Source of the DNA: Erysipelothrix urinaevulpis | Lineage (GTDB): Bacteria > Bacillota_I > Bacilli_A > Erysipelotrichales > Erysipelotrichaceae | DNA length: 64,000 nucleotides | Assembly (NCBI RefSeq): GCF_009828835.1 | Contig: NZ_WTTB01000007.1 | Coordinates: 35,152 to 99,151, forward strand | Reading direction: 5' to 3' | Shown here: in pieces, positions 46,702 to 56,649 of the stretch | How positions within the stretch are numbered: the stretch's first letter is position 1 | How the letters are laid out: each line of letters starts with the position of its first letter | The notes under the pieces: model-generated | The model's database searches: none | What the model was told of the DNA's origin: nothing | The model's input: the letters and a program-made list of their open reading frames with translations, nothing else | Program-made: the position numbers and the translations under genes

Positions 46702-47424
46702 TTATTGGTTTGGAGTGGCGCTTAATGTCCATTCCAAGTTTGCTGTATATGAACCTGCTACAACTTGGTTTGTATCCATTTCTAATTTGACGTTACTGTT
46801 TGTTTCATTTGTTTTGTAATTTGGTGCATACCAGTGGAATCCCCAGTGACCTAAACCTTCACCTTTTGCTGCACTTGCAAATTGAACTGTTTTTCCAGAT
46901 TCAACAACAAATTTTTTCGATACATTTGATGGTTGTTGTGTTTCTGTTTCATTACCATGGAATAATTCAGTGTTATCGAATGTGATTTTACCTTTGACTA
47001 ATTTTCCATCAGCTGTTGCTGTACTATTTTCAAAGTCTGATAATCCTACACTCAAGTTCCATCCATCAGATGCTGCACCACGTTTGTCTTGAATTTGAAT
47101 ATTTGGTTTTTTCAAATCTGCTTCGTAGGTTTGAATTCCCTTACCAACTTTTTGTGAACCAAAATCCATTGCTTGTGGGTAAGCGACAATCGCTAATGGA
47201 CCATCACCTGTACCGTTGTCAATATCACCTGGATCGGTTGGATCAGTAGGATCGACCGGGTTAACTGGATCAACTGTTTCAGTGTCAACTGCGAATTTAA
47301 TATTTGCTGTTGATGTTTCTACTTTTGGCACTTGTTCTTCCGCATTAATACTTGTTGCTCCTATAAACATAAACGCTCCTAGGATCATTGAACTAAATAA
47401 TTTCATTGCTTTCTTTCTTGTCAT
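46702..47424 (-). CDS. WxL-domain surface protein (CscB-like)
   Basis: 240 residues: signal peptide (to about 28), a proline-rich linker (DPVNPVDPTDPTDPGD), and a WxL domain with DGWNLSVGLSDF and LEWTLSATPN. It is the smallest and, by the usual pattern, most abundant WxL protein of the cluster, lying directly upstream of the hairpin and CscA-like gene. Secreted and wall-bound without sortase. Confidence 0.92.
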   Translation of the reverse strand: MTRKKAMKLFSSMILGAFMFIGATSINAEEQVPKVETSTANIKFAVDTETVDPVNPVDPTDPTDPGDIDNGTGDGPLAIVAYPQAMDFGSQKVGKGIQTYEADLKKPNIQIQDKRGAASDGWNLSVGLSDFENSTATADGKLVKGKITFDNTELFHGNETETQQPSNVSKKFVVESGKTVQFASAAKGEGLGHWGFHWYAPNYKTNETNSNVKLEMDTNQVVAGSYTANLEWTLSATPNQ

Positions 47425-47594
47425 ATAATTGTCCTCTCTCTTTCTGACTTAAAGTACATATGTATTCTAATCGATAGAGCACATTTTGTGTCATCATCGT
47501 CATAAACGACATTAAATTTGTTACAAAATATATGGATTTAGTTTGATTTTTCTCTATTTGTGTCTTTTAGTACATTTTACCTTCTTGAAGAATT

Positions 47595-47632
47595 AAAAAC
47601 TACCACAAATTAATAAATTGCGGTAGTTTTTG
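47595..47632. terminator. Bidirectional terminator after the giant adhesin gene
   Basis: AAAAACTACC...GGTAGTTTTT stem with flanking A/T runs. No other recognisable element lies in 47425-47677 apart from AT-rich promoter-like sequence. Confidence 0.8.
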
Positions 47633-47677
47633 GATTCAATTCTTAAATATTATTTCTTTAAAAAGAGAAATTTTAAA

Positions 47678-50600
47678 TTATTTACTTTCTTTTTTCTTTT
47701 TTGCATAAACAACAATAATTCCTCCTAAACCAATCATTCCTAATGCTATATAAATTGACTGGTTTGATATCCCAGTACTTGGGAGAATTGGAGCAATCGG
47801 CTTAATTATTTTTTCATTTGTGACAGAAATAGTTATATCATCAGGCTGACCTTCATAAACATCCTCAATAATAATATCTATGGAATCGTTGATAATTTGA
47901 TATCCTTCAATTGTTTTTGTTTCTGTTAAATGATACTTTCCAGATCCTAACTTATCAAACACGATTTGTCCCTGATCATTAGTTTTATCTGATTTAATAA
48001 CATCATCATAACCTAATTCGAACTCGACTCCTTCTAAAGGCTGTTTTTCTTTATTTGTTTTGCTTACTATGATGTTTAAAGTATAGTTATTCTCTACTAT
48101 ATTGTCGAGAACTACATAAGGATAGTCATCCGTATTAATATTCTCTTTTGAAAAATCACGGAGCATTGCTTGAACTTCAACATTACCTTTATTTAGAGAA
48201 TTGAGCACATAACCATTAGCCGGTTTAATTTGTTGATACTCATATAAGCCTGGCGATAATTTATCAATTTCTATATAACCATCCTTGGTCACACGATAAT
48301 CAACTCCTTCAAAGGTGTAAACCCCTGTGTTTAAAGTCTCTTTCGTCCTTCCATCCTGTAATTTAATTCTTTGTTTTGCATAAGTCATTCGTACTGTCTT
48401 ACTAATTTCAATCCCATCATTATTCATTGCTTTTTTTGGGATTACTATTTCAATAATATCATCTACAACAATTGCTCCATTTGCTTCAGTTGTAACAATT
48501 TGATATCGACCTGGAGCTAATTCAATTGCATTTAACTTATCTTTATTCTGTGTTACTGTAAATTCATTTCCTGAATTATCCATTAAAATTGTGTTCACTT
48601 CATTTTCAAAAATACCGTATCCATCGATTAAATTAGCAACGAGTGATCCTTGATAATTAATATAGTTATCAAGTTCTAATGTTACTCGCCCATCAATTTC
48701 TTGATTTGTGTAGTTTGGTACTTCAAATAGGAATTCAAACTCATTTTGAATTGTGCCTTTTGGGGCCTTAGTTTGTACTAACTTGTACTCCCCAGCTTTA
48801 ATACCGAAAACACTAAATGTTTCACTATCTTCTTGAACTTTGAAGTTGATAAAACCATCTACCTCTTTCCATGAATTATTCTCTTTTGTAAAGAGCGTAA
48901 ATTGACCATCCGTATATACAATTTCATTAGTTGGGTTTGTGTTTTTAAAGATTACATTTGCATAATGGTTACTAATTTCGACATTGCGAAGGTTATATGC
49001 TCCTGCGTTTTGCTCACCAATACTAAATGGTGTTTTGTTCGCAGTCACAATGTGACTACCATCTCCTTTGACTTCCTCAAAATAATAATTACCCGGCGAT
49101 AATAAATCAATACGAATTAATCCGTCGTCATCGGTTACATATGATCCTTCTTGTTTCACTCCTTCAAAATATAAATCAAATTCAATGTCTTTTAGTGGTT
49201 TTTGAGTTTCACCAGAAATTTTTTGGAGTTCTACTTTACCTCGATAATTATAGAATGTTTGATCTTTCGGTTTATACGACTCAACTGTTTTTTTATTTAG
49301 ATCAATATCTACATCGTTCACGGTTACTTCTTTCGGAATAATAATATCATCTATTGATTCCGTATTTAAACCATATTTGCTTGGTGCCTTTGTTTGTGAT
49401 AGCGAATAATTTCCTGGAACAATATTTTGGAATTTGTCATTATCGTTCTTAAATACTTTATTTGAATTTTTTTCTATCAGTTCAAAATTTGCTCCTAAGA
49501 GTTTTGTTGTATTCTCGCTAACGTCACCATCTAAGTTCTTTAAAGAAAGGTCTGCTTGAGTAGCAAAAACATCGACTACTCTATGTAATTCCTTTTCATC
49601 TGTATAAGAATCAGGTATTTTAAATTCGTGAGCACGAGTAATTAATATCCAATCATTTTCTATTCCTATATCTTTGATTGAATAATCTCCTGAAAGCAAG
49701 TCTTTTTTCTTGTTATTTATAGTCTCATTATTTCTTGCTAACGTAAAACTATCTATTTCAAATTTGTTCTTGTTATGCGTAAATGTTTCGAACTCAAAAC
49801 TTCCTAAATGATTTTCAAATTCAATAGTTCTAGTATTCTTTTCAATCTCATTCTCAAACACACTTTCAGTATCATTTATTATGAAAGACACCTTATTCAG
49901 ATTTAACGGACGATTATTTGTCGTACTAATCTCTTTTAGAGTGTATGTACCTGGCGCGAGATTTGTTTGATATCCTTCAACTTCGTCTGTAATTGTAAAG
50001 GTATCAATAATCTGATCCTTACTATCTAAAATTTGGAATTCAGATCCACTAATGTTTTCTTCATTTAATGTATTAATAACTTTAACTTTTGCTCGTATAT
50101 TGTTGAATTCAATATCCATCACTGGAGGTTTTCCTTCAAATTCGTTTGTATGATTTTCTTCCGCATTTCCATAAGCGAAAAATTCTACCGGTTCAGGATT
50201 TAAGAGATAGCCACTTCCTACTGATAACTGAGTTAGGCGATAATGGCCAACATCAAGATTATACAATCGAATGATTCCATCAGTAACTGTAAACTTATCA
50301 GGTTCTTCAAACCCTAATGTTGTTGCTTTATATGGAATCCAGTCCGATCCATTTTTTACTTCAAGTTTGTATGAACTTTGATTAATTTTCGACCCTGTTT
50401 CACGATCAACAACACTTAATTTTACATCCGTTTTATAATTATAATACTTTGTTGAAATCGTTGTAGCATTAACAGTTCCATTTTTATTTTGTTTTAATGT
50501 ATGTGAAAGAGTTTCTGTATTTTTTAAGTAACCATTTAACTCTTGATCTGGCTGTGTAAAGTCAAACGTACCGAAACTTGTTGGTTGATCTCCTCTATTA

Positions 50601-53600
50601 ATAGTCCCTATTACGAAATTACCATCTTCATTACTGGTATATTCCGTCTTCAGTAAATTTTTATTTGCCATTAACTTGATAGATTCCAAGCTTTCATTAT
50701 TCGCATTACCATTTTCATTGAGCAATGCTCCTATTGTGTCAACTTTTAACCTCGGTGTTTCATTGTAAATCGCAAAATCTTTCTTTGTAATTCCTTTTGG
50801 CTTAATAAAACCAAATATGTTTCTAGCTTTATCCCTAGTATCAATTGTAACTAAATTTCCCGATGCTAATTGATTTTGATTTATAGCTACAGATTTATCT
50901 TCATTCGTATTTCTTCCAGTTACAACATATCCTAAAGAATCAGGGACAGAGTATCCTTCAGCTACTCCATATTGTTTTATAATATAATTTCCTTGCTCAA
51001 CATCTTTAAATTCTAGGTATCCATTTGAATCTGGACTTCCTACACGGTAGATGTGATTATTTGAAACAAGACCTTCTTGATAGCGATAGAGAACAATTAT
51101 AGATTCTTCGACATTATTATCTTTAATTATATTACCTTTGTCTAAGTCTGACGGTAGATTTTTCTGATTTTCATCATATCTCATTGTGAATCCAATATCA
51201 ATAGACTCATCTTCATATCCACCCGACTCTGAGTTAATCTTAAAGTCCGCCTCCGCAATGACTCTGTTTTTATTAATTTTATCTGTTTCAGTTTTATATA
51301 TTATTTCTGCTTCATTTTTTAGTGGTAACTCTTTCTTATCTACAACTTGACCATATGTAGAATAACGGATTTCAATTGGATTATTCATTGTTTCATTGAA
51401 CTTCAAGATGAATCCGCTCTTACCATTTTTCCAATTATCAAGTGGCTTGTCGGTTGCACCTTCAGCATTAGTCAAACTATATTTTTCTTTTGAAATTGCT
51501 CGCCATTGACCATTTATTTTTTCTCTAATTAAAAGATTGTCTAGCTCAGGTTTTCCATTTTCTGTATTCTCTAAACCAGTTGGATCTTTAATATACTTGA
51601 AAGTATGTTTACTAATTAGAGTATCTTTTATTTCTAAATCACTCATGCTTTCGTAGCCTTCATTCAGTGCTAGTGTCCAATTAATTTGCTGTCTGGACCC
51701 TACCGATGAAGACGAAGTATAGGCGCCACCTTTACTTAGTCTATTCACATTTTTCTGTTGAACTGTTTTCTCTGCTATTCCTGGATCAGGAAGATTTACT
51801 TGTCCTGCTTGTGAACCGCGTGTATAAGAAACAACGTTTTTGAATATACCTGTAAGTTCCACATTTTCCACATTATTTTCAATGTTTTCTTGTTGAGCAT
51901 CCTCGCTTTGTATAAACTGATTTAATTCAAATTCATAAACATATGAAGGGTCCAAATCTTTCTTAATTGTGTACTCTATAATCTTATCAGTTTCTACAAT
52001 TTCTAATTCTCCACTTTTTTTAGTCACAATTATTTTTCCATCGTCACCATCAACCTTGCTCAATACACCATCTTTATCGACAGTATATTTTGTTAGTACG
52101 ACTTCATCAATTTCCTCTGCAACTAAACTATTATTGTATAATGAATATTTGTCTAATAAATCTTGGTCATCTAAATTATAATCTTCGTGCTTTAGTTCTT
52201 TATTAATCGAATCTACTACAACAACCGGAACATCTCCGACTCTTCTTGTATCTACATCATAATTGAATCGAATATTCCAATTTAATGCTAATCTTTCACG
52301 TCCACTAGCATTATCTATAATTCGTTTAATTTTTCCTTCTTTCTTTGGAATCGTATTGTATTTCGCCACTTCCTCAAGTGCTTGACCTGATTCAGTTCCT
52401 CCTCCACCCCAATTTATTGTATTACCTTCTCCAGCAATCCAATTAGCAAATGAAATTTCACCTTTATTCGTTACTTTTTCCATTGGTTTATCACTTTTAA
52501 TACTTGTTTTGTACATGATGTAATAAGCATTGTTATCATAGAAACTTCCAGTACCAATCGCTTTATTTGAATCAATAAAATCAAGTCTCAAATCTGTTAA
52601 ACCGTATTTTTCTGATTTAGTAGGTGAAGCAACCACTGCCCCTCCTGGCTCATCGCCGTTTATAACTTTACCGGCAAGTTTTTCAGTATAATTTGGGTAA
52701 TTTTTAGGGTAGCTAACGACATATTTCTCTTCATTTAGGACTGAGTCTTGTCCTGATATATAAGCAATGTTTTCTTGTGGTATAAAACTTACGATATCTT
52801 TATATTGTTTTCCATCCTCATTTATAGATTGGTTAAGCAATCCGTCTTCTCCGATGATCAATTTTGCTAATTCATTCGGATATTTTGATTTATCGTCAAG
52901 TATTTTCTTTATCTCACCAATAAATTTAATATATTCAGCATGTGATGTTTTCGGTTCTTTTGATGAGTCTATTTTAAACATTAGTAAATCGTTTTCTTTA
53001 TCCATTGCTTCAAACGACATTCCTTCACCAAAGGTATCAAAGTATGTCAATCCTTGCATACCAATACGTTCTGCTGTGACTGTATTGATTGCGACACCCC
53101 AAATTATTTCTTTAGTTCTATAATCAATCATTAATGGTCGTTTATCTAATAGTACTAAATAATTAATTGCAGTTTTTTTGCTGATATCTTCATTCGTTTC
53201 TGTTGGAGGTTCTATTTCAAATCCATTCGTAAACGATTTAGTATTGAGCATTCCTTCGAATTTTAATCGAGTACTGGAGTTAAACTGATCTATAATTGGT
53301 TGTCCTGATACCTTAGATTCCTTAATATTAAATGTGTACTTAATTTGGAATTTAACTTCTTTATCAATATTTTCATTTAATCGTACTTGTGCAATTGTAT
53401 TATCTGCATTCCATACAATCGTAAAACGATTATCTTTCGATGCATCTTTGCCATCAATTGTTATCTTTTTGTCGAAAATTAAATCAGAAAAACTGATTGG
53501 TAGCCTACTATATTTGTCTCCCGATCCTCCATATCTATAAATGTTCAATTCATCTTTATCAAAATATAAATTAAATCCATCATTTTCTTTACGGATTAAT

Positions 53601-55549
53601 TTGTTATTATTAAACGTTACATTCCAAATCAAGCTTGTAGGATTAGATTCTTCACCTTTAATCCCATTTGTTAGGATTGATTTTGGGAATTCTTTACTGT
53701 TTTCAATTGATTTCGTGTATAAATTAGAATTTAGCTTTGAGGTTAATCTTGCAGTTTGTTTTCCTTCAATCTCTAAGTTTAATAAGTTATTACTATATTT
53801 TTGAACAACTTTGTACTTAATTGCTATGTTATCATTTGGTAAGTCAATTTTTAAATTTTGAATACCGGTTGAACTGAGATTTTCTTCGTTCACGATGGTT
53901 TGCGCGTAAGTCTGATTCAACACTAATGTACCATCGTTTAAAACATCGTAATAATCAATGATGACCTCTGTCATAATTTCCCAATTTTTAATTCCTGATT
54001 GTTTCACTATTGTTGGGGCATCAAATGATAAGTCTAATGTAGAAAGTTTATTTTGTCTGCTTGTGTTTGCAGTTCCATTCCAACTAACTTCAAAACCGTT
54101 TTCAAGCACAACGAAATCATCGGAATTCAATTCATGACTTATACCATCTATTGGACGAACAGGAATTTCTTTTTTAACATCTTTACCAGAATCTAAAACA
54201 TTTTTTATTTCGAGAGGATAAACTTGTAATTTACTAATCGAATCTCTAGAATTCTGTATGTATCTATAATCATTCATTGAGTAGGAGTCATTTTCGATAA
54301 CTATACCATCTTTAAGAAGTTCTTTAATTTCATCTAAAGACTTGTTTAATTTTATTTGCTCTTTAATGAATTCATTTAGTTTTGTAGAAATATACTCTTG
54401 GAACATAAAACGAACTTCTTCACCCTCGATACCTGTATCCAGGATTGTCTCTTCAATTTTTAGTTTGAATAAACCATCGTTTCCCTCTGGATTAACTCGT
54501 TCAAACGAACTTAAACTATAGTCCTCAAATTTTGAACTTGCTAAAATACTATTACCTGTTGCATAATGGAATCGAATCATCTCTGGAAATTTATAATCAT
54601 AGACAAAAGGAACTTTTTCTCCATTATCAAAAATACCAAAATCAAAGATATCATTAATTGCAGTATCATCAATTTTATCAAGTGATTTTTGATCTAATTT
54701 AATCACATATTCGACGTCTAAACTACTACTGTTTTCAGAATATAGACTAATTTGATAATCATTAGATGATTCATCATATGACTTCATGTCAATTGGGTAC
54801 GAATCACTAACCAATTTATTTTTATACTTAAGACTCGCGTCAGGTTGCCCTTTAAGTTTCAATTCAACAACCCCAGAAACAGGAATCTTTGTGGATTCAA
54901 CACTTTCTATATCCATATTGTTGTTACTATTCATTGATGTCGAACCTTCAACATCAATTTTATCCACATTTTCTTTTTGATCTTCCTTCTCTGCTTTTTT
55001 AGCAATATCAACTAGATATGGATTTATTGATTCCATTACTGGATAAACTTCAAGATCCTCTTTAATTATTTTATCTATGTCACCATCAATCACAAATTCG
55101 AGTTTAATTCTAAAATCGTGTGGCTTTTCACTCAAACCACTTAGATCAATTTGAAAACCATTATTTTTAAACTGAAGTAAATCATCATTTAAATTATGTA
55201 AAGTATCTTTACTAAAATTTTCATCTGTATTTTCAAATTTAATTTTTTCATTCTTATTTATTCTTAGATGTTCAGGGAATTTTATTTCAATTTTAGAGTC
55301 TAACTCTTTAACTTCTTCCCATCTTTTTTCATTTACTTTAAAATCAAGTGATACTTCAAGCTCTTGTATTTCAGACGATTTTTCTAAAGAAACTTTTGTT
55401 TCTTTTTTGTTAATTATATTTTTTACTATATTTTCATTCGTCATTTTAATATTATCTTGGTGAGTATTTGCGCTCACTCCTATGCTCGAGATTAACATCA
55501 CCATCGTAAGAATAGATGTGCTAAGCACGCGTACAATTCTTTTTTTCAT
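47678..55549 (-). CDS. Giant LPxTG-anchored adhesin with CnaB/SpaA repeats
   Basis: A 2,623-residue protein: signal peptide (about 1-27), a long N-terminal adhesive region, then many Ig-like repeats; from about 1,700 onward these are CnaB/SpaA prealbumin-like domains (for example LEGVEFELGYDDVI, VFDKLGSGKYHLTETKTIEGY, LAPGTYTLKEIS). It ends with the sortase signal LPSTG at about 2,589, a hydrophobic helix and a KKKK tail. CnaB domains often form internal isopeptide bonds. It lies upstream of the WxL genes and takes the place of the small LPxTG protein (CscD) of standard clusters. The start has AGAGGATG upstream. Confidence 0.93.
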   Translation of the reverse strand: MKKRIVRVLSTSILTMVMLISSIGVSANTHQDNIKMTNENIVKNIINKKETKVSLEKSSEIQELEVSLDFKVNEKRWEEVKELDSKIEIKFPEHLRINKNEKIKFENTDENFSKDTLHNLNDDLLQFKNNGFQIDLSGLSEKPHDFRIKLEFVIDGDIDKIIKEDLEVYPVMESINPYLVDIAKKAEKEDQKENVDKIDVEGSTSMNSNNNMDIESVESTKIPVSGVVELKLKGQPDASLKYKNKLVSDSYPIDMKSYDESSNDYQISLYSENSSSLDVEYVIKLDQKSLDKIDDTAINDIFDFGIFDNGEKVPFVYDYKFPEMIRFHYATGNSILASSKFEDYSLSSFERVNPEGNDGLFKLKIEETILDTGIEGEEVRFMFQEYISTKLNEFIKEQIKLNKSLDEIKELLKDGIVIENDSYSMNDYRYIQNSRDSISKLQVYPLEIKNVLDSGKDVKKEIPVRPIDGISHELNSDDFVVLENGFEVSWNGTANTSRQNKLSTLDLSFDAPTIVKQSGIKNWEIMTEVIIDYYDVLNDGTLVLNQTYAQTIVNEENLSSTGIQNLKIDLPNDNIAIKYKVVQKYSNNLLNLEIEGKQTARLTSKLNSNLYTKSIENSKEFPKSILTNGIKGEESNPTSLIWNVTFNNNKLIRKENDGFNLYFDKDELNIYRYGGSGDKYSRLPISFSDLIFDKKITIDGKDASKDNRFTIVWNADNTIAQVRLNENIDKEVKFQIKYTFNIKESKVSGQPIIDQFNSSTRLKFEGMLNTKSFTNGFEIEPPTETNEDISKKTAINYLVLLDKRPLMIDYRTKEIIWGVAINTVTAERIGMQGLTYFDTFGEGMSFEAMDKENDLLMFKIDSSKEPKTSHAEYIKFIGEIKKILDDKSKYPNELAKLIIGEDGLLNQSINEDGKQYKDIVSFIPQENIAYISGQDSVLNEEKYVVSYPKNYPNYTEKLAGKVINGDEPGGAVVASPTKSEKYGLTDLRLDFIDSNKAIGTGSFYDNNAYYIMYKTSIKSDKPMEKVTNKGEISFANWIAGEGNTINWGGGGTESGQALEEVAKYNTIPKKEGKIKRIIDNASGRERLALNWNIRFNYDVDTRRVGDVPVVVVDSINKELKHEDYNLDDQDLLDKYSLYNNSLVAEEIDEVVLTKYTVDKDGVLSKVDGDDGKIIVTKKSGELEIVETDKIIEYTIKKDLDPSYVYEFELNQFIQSEDAQQENIENNVENVELTGIFKNVVSYTRGSQAGQVNLPDPGIAEKTVQQKNVNRLSKGGAYTSSSSVGSRQQINWTLALNEGYESMSDLEIKDTLISKHTFKYIKDPTGLENTENGKPELDNLLIREKINGQWRAISKEKYSLTNAEGATDKPLDNWKNGKSGFILKFNETMNNPIEIRYSTYGQVVDKKELPLKNEAEIIYKTETDKINKNRVIAEADFKINSESGGYEDESIDIGFTMRYDENQKNLPSDLDKGNIIKDNNVEESIIVLYRYQEGLVSNNHIYRVGSPDSNGYLEFKDVEQGNYIIKQYGVAEGYSVPDSLGYVVTGRNTNEDKSVAINQNQLASGNLVTIDTRDKARNIFGFIKPKGITKKDFAIYNETPRLKVDTIGALLNENGNANNESLESIKLMANKNLLKTEYTSNEDGNFVIGTINRGDQPTSFGTFDFTQPDQELNGYLKNTETLSHTLKQNKNGTVNATTISTKYYNYKTDVKLSVVDRETGSKINQSSYKLEVKNGSDWIPYKATTLGFEEPDKFTVTDGIIRLYNLDVGHYRLTQLSVGSGYLLNPEPVEFFAYGNAEENHTNEFEGKPPVMDIEFNNIRAKVKVINTLNEENISGSEFQILDSKDQIIDTFTITDEVEGYQTNLAPGTYTLKEISTTNNRPLNLNKVSFIINDTESVFENEIEKNTRTIEFENHLGSFEFETFTHNKNKFEIDSFTLARNNETINNKKKDLLSGDYSIKDIGIENDWILITRAHEFKIPDSYTDEKELHRVVDVFATQADLSLKNLDGDVSENTTKLLGANFELIEKNSNKVFKNDNDKFQNIVPGNYSLSQTKAPSKYGLNTESIDDIIIPKEVTVNDVDIDLNKKTVESYKPKDQTFYNYRGKVELQKISGETQKPLKDIEFDLYFEGVKQEGSYVTDDDGLIRIDLLSPGNYYFEEVKGDGSHIVTANKTPFSIGEQNAGAYNLRNVEISNHYANVIFKNTNPTNEIVYTDGQFTLFTKENNSWKEVDGFINFKVQEDSETFSVFGIKAGEYKLVQTKAPKGTIQNEFEFLFEVPNYTNQEIDGRVTLELDNYINYQGSLVANLIDGYGIFENEVNTILMDNSGNEFTVTQNKDKLNAIELAPGRYQIVTTEANGAIVVDDIIEIVIPKKAMNNDGIEISKTVRMTYAKQRIKLQDGRTKETLNTGVYTFEGVDYRVTKDGYIEIDKLSPGLYEYQQIKPANGYVLNSLNKGNVEVQAMLRDFSKENINTDDYPYVVLDNIVENNYTLNIIVSKTNKEKQPLEGVEFELGYDDVIKSDKTNDQGQIVFDKLGSGKYHLTETKTIEGYQIINDSIDIIIEDVYEGQPDDITISVTNEKIIKPIAPILPSTGISNQSIYIALGMIGLGGIIVVYAKKKKESK

Positions 55550-55601
55550 AATTTCATCCTCTTTCTTTTGTACTGTGACACTTTAATTTTAACAAAAACC
55601 A

Positions 55602-55610
55602 ATTATAACA
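55602..55610 (-). promoter_or_regulatory. Probable extended -10 promoter of the giant adhesin gene
   Basis: Minus strand TGTTATAAT (extended -10, TGnTATAAT). No strong -35 box. A palindrome TCACATGTGA lies upstream at 55636-55645. The rest of 55650-55820 is AT-rich with nothing recognised. Confidence 0.45.
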
Positions 55611-55817
55611 ATGATGACATGTAACGAATAGCTGTTCACATGTGATAAAATTAGCATTTGTTAAAATGTTTCTCTTCCTAACAAGTTGGTATTAACTATA
55701 AATTATGTTTTTCTTATTTCCTCCATTTATAGCATTACATATCCTTTTTCTATCTATTTTTGACAATTGATATCAATATCTATTTCTTATTTACTTATGT
55801 TTAAAATGTTGTTCAAA

Positions 55818-55855
55818 TAAAAAAAAGCTATCACAAACTTACTTGTAATAGCTTT
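55818..55855 (-). terminator. Terminator of the pfl operon
   Basis: AAAGCTATCACAA / TTGTAATAGCTTT stem (one mismatch) followed on the minus strand by eight T. Confidence 0.8.
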
Positions 55856-55890
55856 CTATCAAATACTTTAAATTATTTTATACAAATATT

Positions 55891-56649
55891 TTAGTTAATA
55901 TTTGTATTGCGGATTTTTTCCACTTCTTGGATCAAATATTCTTGCATTTCCATCGTTATATCATGATTCATTGCTGGGACACCGTCAAGTGGATATTCCA
56001 TATTAATATCATCATATTTATTGACACCCATGGTATGGTATGGCAATAATTCAATTCGTTCAATATTATTTAACGGTGCAATGTATTCTGCTAAATCATC
56101 CATATACTCATAATTATCATGGTACCCTGGTACAATAACAATTCGTATCCAGATTGTTACATTTTTTTCTTGTGCTTTTTCTAAAAAAATGTGTGTTGTT
56201 TCAATTGGAACACCTGTCATATCACGATATTTTTTATCTTCTAGTCCTTTAATATCATACAAGATTAAATCTGTAACTGATAAAATATCATCAAATTTAT
56301 CAGGTCGGCCAAACCCTGATGTATCGAGAACTGTATGAATGCCCTCTTCTTTACAAGCTTTCATCGCTTCATATAAGAAGTCAGGTTGATTCAATGGTTC
56401 ACCTCCACAAAAAGTAACACCACCAGTCTCACCATAGTATGGTTTGTAACGCTTAAGTTTGTTCACAAGTTCATCAACTGTTGTTTTATCTTTTTCATCT
56501 GTCTTCCACATGTCTGGATTATGACAGAAAAGACAACGGAGTGGACAGCCCGATAAGAACGCAATTGTTCTTATCCCTGGGCCATCAACCATCCCCATTG
56601 TCTCTAGCTTGCGAACATAACCGATTTGTTGTCGATTAGATAGTTTCAT
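55891..56649 (-). CDS. pflA: Pyruvate formate-lyase activating enzyme
   Basis: Radical-SAM enzyme that installs the glycyl radical in PflB. The 252 residues have the iron-sulfur motif CPLRCLFC (C-x3-C-x2-C) near 35-42, [11 protein letters not shown] and the YDIKG motif. The start overlaps the pflB end by 14 bp with no clear ribosome site, implying coupled translation. Anaerobic or microaerobic fermentation pathway. Confidence 0.97.
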   Translation of the reverse strand: MKLSNRQQIGYVRKLETMGMVDGPGIRTIAFLSGCPLRCLFCHNPDMWKTDEKDKTTVDELVNKLKRYKPYYGETGGVTFCGGEPLNQPDFLYEAMKACKEEGIHTVLDTSGFGRPDKFDDILSVTDLILYDIKGLEDKKYRDMTGVPIETTHIFLEKAQEKNVTIWIRIVIVPGYHDNYEYMDDLAEYIAPLNNIERIELLPYHTMGVNKYDDINMEYPLDGVPAMNHDITMEMQEYLIQEVEKIRNTNIN

